Shown piece by piece: positions 41,219 through 43,411 of a stretch of 43,411 nucleotides of DNA. Under the pieces are notes generated by a model. The model was not told the DNA's origin. It saw only the letters and a program-made list of their open reading frames with translations, and made no database searches. The stretch comes from an uncultured Mycoplasmatota bacterium. GTDB taxonomy: Bacteria; Bacillota_I; Bacilli_A; RF39; UBA660. Position 1 is the first letter of the stretch. The number at the start of each line of letters is the position of its first letter. Where the stretch lies: the NCBI GenBank assembly GCA_900543675.1, contig UQRY01000012.1:1-43411 (forward strand), written 5' to 3'. Position numbers and translations under genes: made by a program.

Positions 41219-41858
41219 AAAAGATTCTCTTCTTTATGAAGTAAATATCATCAGTAAATTAATCTCATCACTTTTAGTGATCATCTCTTTATTATTTTTA
41301 AACTCTCCAGCTTTAATTGTATTAGTTAGTGTTGTTTTATGTTTTTTAGCTTTAGAATTTAAATTTATTTCTAAAGTAGGAATATTCGGTGTACTTCTTT
41401 CTATCTTGGCTACTTTTTATCCACAGTTTCTGGGGATAACTAAATTCATTATTTTTATCGAATATATCATGTTAATTAAGAAAGTAACAGATTCTTCAGA
41501 ATTACGATACATTCTAGAAGTAACTTTGTACAAGTTTCAAAGTAAAAAGATTACTTATCATATTCTCTATATCATTTATTTCTTCCGTTACTTAAAAAAG
41601 AATATGAAGCTTCTTGATAATTTACGAGAAGACTATGCGATTGAAAAAGATTTTTTCTATCTTCGCTTTTCTTTAAAGAAAGCACTCGCTAAGACAAAAC
41701 ATGAGATTCACGATTTGATGGAAATTAATGAACTTAGATTTTACAACTATACGAGTAAACGTACTTATATTGAACGTCCAAGTTGGGAAAAATGGGATAC
41801 GAACTATTTGTTATTTCATATAGCGGTATTCGTATTTGCCATAATCTACGGAGGATAA
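41211..41858 (+). CDS. EcfT-like transmembrane protein
   Basis: A 215-aa protein, shorter than usual for EcfT (about 260). It begins FKKDSLLYEVNIISKL, like the start of EcfT proteins, followed by several hydrophobic spans (about residues 10-85). The C-terminal coupling region has HDLMEINELRFYNYTSKR, resembling the MELRxYGxxKRT motif by which EcfT contacts the ATPases, and a last hydrophobic span ends the protein. I chose the ATG at 41211, inside the end of the ATPase gene. Identification rests mainly on position and these motifs. Confidence 0.65.
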   Translation: MFKKDSLLYEVNIISKLISSLLVIISLLFLNSPALIVLVSVVLCFLALEFKFISKVGIFGVLLSILATFYPQFLGITKFIIFIEYIMLIKKVTDSSELRYILEVTLYKFQSKKITYHILYIIYFFRYLKKNMKLLDNLREDYAIEKDFFYLRFSLKKALAKTKHEIHDLMEINELRFYNYTSKRTYIERPSWEKWDTNYLLFHIAVFVFAIIYGG

Positions 41859-41859
41859 A

Positions 41860-42591
41860 ATGAGATATAAAATTATTTTTTCTTATGATGGTACTAATTT
41901 TAATGGCTATCAAATCCAACCAGGACTTAGAACAGTTCAAGAATGTATCGAAGATGCAGTTAGTTATTTAAATAGAAAACAAAGAACAACAATCGCCTCA
42001 TCTGGACGTACAGATAAAGGGGTACATGCTTTGGCGCAAGTTGCCCATTTCGACTTAGATATCGAAATTCCAGTAGATAAAATAAAAAGAGGATTAAACT
42101 CTAATTTACCACCAGATATCCACATCATCAGTGTAAAAAAAGTAAGTAAAGATTTCCATGCTCGTTTTTTAGCGAAGAAAAAAGAGTATGTCTATAGAAT
42201 TAATACGGGAGAATATAATCCATTAGAAAGAAATTACGTCTATCAATACAATCGAGAATTAAAAGTAGAAAAAATGAAAGAAGCTTTAGAATTATTTGAG
42301 GGAACTCATGATTTTACTTCTTTTGTCTCAAGTGAAGATACCCGTGAAAATAAGACAAGAACGATTTATAAAACATCGCTTAGTCAAAAAGGAAAGATCA
42401 TTGAGCTTCATTTCCAAGCTGATGGCTTTATGAAATATCAGGTAAGAAACATGGTAGGGCTATTATTAGCGATTGGTAACGATAAAAAAGAAGTAGAAGA
42501 TGTAAGTATTTTGTTACATGCGAAAAGTCGTCAAAGGGCAGTTAAAACTGCTCCTGCTGCCGGATTATATTTAAAGAAAGTGTGGTACTAA
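41860..42591 (+). CDS. truA: tRNA pseudouridine(38-40) synthase TruA
   Basis: Makes pseudouridine at positions 38-40 of the anticodon stem-loop. The 243-aa protein has the YDGTNFNGYQIQPG start, the catalytic Asp52 in SSGRTDKGVHA, the KKKEYVYRI segment, and FQADGFMKYQVRNMVG near the C terminus. It starts one base after the ecfT-like gene, its usual place in Bacilli. The ribosome binding site is GGAGG in the end of that gene. Confidence 0.97.
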   Translation: MRYKIIFSYDGTNFNGYQIQPGLRTVQECIEDAVSYLNRKQRTTIASSGRTDKGVHALAQVAHFDLDIEIPVDKIKRGLNSNLPPDIHIISVKKVSKDFHARFLAKKKEYVYRINTGEYNPLERNYVYQYNRELKVEKMKEALELFEGTHDFTSFVSSEDTRENKTRTIYKTSLSQKGKIIELHFQADGFMKYQVRNMVGLLLAIGNDKKEVEDVSILLHAKSRQRAVKTAPAAGLYLKKVWY

Positions 42592-42592
42592 G

Positions 42593-43318
42593 ATGGAAAA
42601 TACAAGGGAGAAGTTAGAACTATTAGCTAAACAAATTATTGCTTTACAAGGAAATAGAAGCACAGAACAGTTCACTTGGGGTGAACAACTGGAATCATTC
42701 AATCGATGTTTAAACTCGATTAGTGATTTAATCTATATCGGACAGCTTAGTGACGAGGAAAACTTCATTCTAAGAAAACTAACGGAAGAATTAATTCGCG
42801 TTGGTGGAATTCCTTCTTCAGCTAGTGATAAGGATCTAATCAGTCATAAAAGAAAAAAATTGTACGAAGCTACTTTAGATGCAGAAGCTGAGTTACAACG
42901 AATACCAATCGTCGAAAAAAGTGAACCCGAGATAAAAACATTGAATGATTGGATATCTTATTTATCTATCTTTAAAGTGGATAACTGCTTTTTGTCTTTG
43001 GAAACTTATCCGACAAGTGATGAGCTATATCAAGCCATGCGACAGATCGTATTGAATAAAAAAGCCCCACTATATAAAAAGATATATTTAGGAAGAGTAG
43101 TAGACAAATTAGATAATGAAGAGAATAAAAGTCGACTCCCACAAGGAATTCGTCTTGAAGTAGTCGACTATGAGTTAGGACAGCTTATCAGATTAGTAAA
43201 AAATAACCCAGAGTTCAACTATCGCTTAATGGAATGGGATTACCACAAATTACTAATTAATGAACGTTTGATAAATGCCGACTGGGCAAATCGTTTATTA
43301 TTACTAGTCAAAAAGTAA
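42593..43318 (+). CDS. Hypothetical protein, 241 aa
   Basis: I do not recognise this protein. It has no signal peptide, membrane span or metal-binding motif, and looks mostly helical and soluble, with a long charged N-terminal region (1-120) and a helical C-terminal half. The start comes one base after the truA stop, so it is co-translated with truA. In many Bacilli rplM and rpsI follow truA; here this gene takes that place. It ends 45 bases before a terminator. Confidence 0.75.
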   Translation: MENTREKLELLAKQIIALQGNRSTEQFTWGEQLESFNRCLNSISDLIYIGQLSDEENFILRKLTEELIRVGGIPSSASDKDLISHKRKKLYEATLDAEAELQRIPIVEKSEPEIKTLNDWISYLSIFKVDNCFLSLETYPTSDELYQAMRQIVLNKKAPLYKKIYLGRVVDKLDNEENKSRLPQGIRLEVVDYELGQLIRLVKNNPEFNYRLMEWDYHKLLINERLINADWANRLLLLVKK

Positions 43319-43362
43319 AAAGTGTAAAAAGTCAAGCCAAAACATAGAGAAAAGTACAGGAT

Positions 43363-43389
43363 AAACGCATGAGAAATTGTGCGTTTTTT
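43363..43389 (+). terminator. Terminator at the end of the truA operon
   Basis: A 10-bp stem (43363-43372 with 43377-43386, with G-T pairs) capped by a GAAA tetraloop and followed by T residues. The last bases of the window (TAAGGAA) look like the ribosome binding site of the next gene. Confidence 0.8.
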
Positions 43390-43411
43390 ATGTTAATATA
43401 TATGTAAGGAA

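Noticed and set aside
41417..41425. Single perfect DnaA box inside the ecfT-like gene
   Set aside because: It is isolated and inside a coding region, so chance is the likely explanation.
1..43411. Mollicute genetic code with TGA as tryptophan
   Set aside because: tpiA, adk, map and whiA end at TGA and tryptophan is encoded by TGG, so the standard bacterial code applies.
1..43411. CRISPR arrays, insertion sequences, tRNA or rRNA genes
   Set aside because: No regularly spaced repeats, transposase genes, terminal inverted repeats or tRNA-like cloverleaf sequences were seen.

Overview
This window is a stretch of chromosome from a low-G+C member of the Bacillota (Firmicutes). It is AT-rich throughout, most genes lie on the plus strand, and ribosome binding sites are strong (AAGGAGG or AGGTGAT, the two halves of one Bacillota anti-Shine-Dalgarno). 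The gene content is Bacilli-like: uvrA, lgt, yvcK, whiA, clpP, and a full S10-spc-alpha ribosomal block. A clear spo0A gene points to a lineage that sporulates or recently did. TGA is used as a stop (for example tpiA, adk, map), so this is genetic code 11 and not the mollicute code. An uncultured gut lineage near Erysipelotrichales or RF39 would fit, but that placement is inference.

Layout. 1-7 kb: an orphan 106-aa gene, then uvrA with a likely SOS box in its promoter, a YvlD-like membrane protein, lgt and trxB, then a lemA and TPM-domain pair. 7-13 kb: a minus-strand kinase-fold protein, yvcK-whiA, a Fic-domain protein without the catalytic His, minus-strand clpP, a 60-aa ORF and a TGS/uridine-kinase fusion. 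13-23 kb: glycolysis genes gap, pgk, tpiA and gpmI, interleaved with a flippase-like protein, a GT4 glycosyltransferase, a 53-aa one-span membrane protein, spo0A, a degenerate AAA ATPase and a GNAT acetyltransferase. The gap promoter is preceded by a dense cluster of DnaA boxes. 23.3-37.8 kb: a structured 5' leader and then one unbroken ribosomal operon from rpsJ to rplQ, including secY, adk, map, infA, rpmJ and rpoA, but without rpmD. 37.8-43.4 kb: a HAD phosphatase, an SDR oxidoreductase, a three-gene ECF-transporter-like module, truA and an orphan 241-aa gene.

The most unusual signal is the ECF-like module (39.6-41.9 kb). It sits in the usual place for ecfA1-ecfA2-ecfT, between rplQ and truA, yet its first ATPase keeps only the Walker A motif, the second has an altered Walker A, and both lack the switch histidine. 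Three other genes also lack expected catalytic residues: the Fic protein, the AAA_14/DUF4143-type ATPase and the kinase-fold protein. Other points worth following are the DnaA-box cluster at gap, the LexA-like box in the uvrA promoter, the 0A-like boxes before spo0A, the rpsJ leader and the small membrane protein coupled to tpiA. All calls come from reading the sequence; no database search was run.
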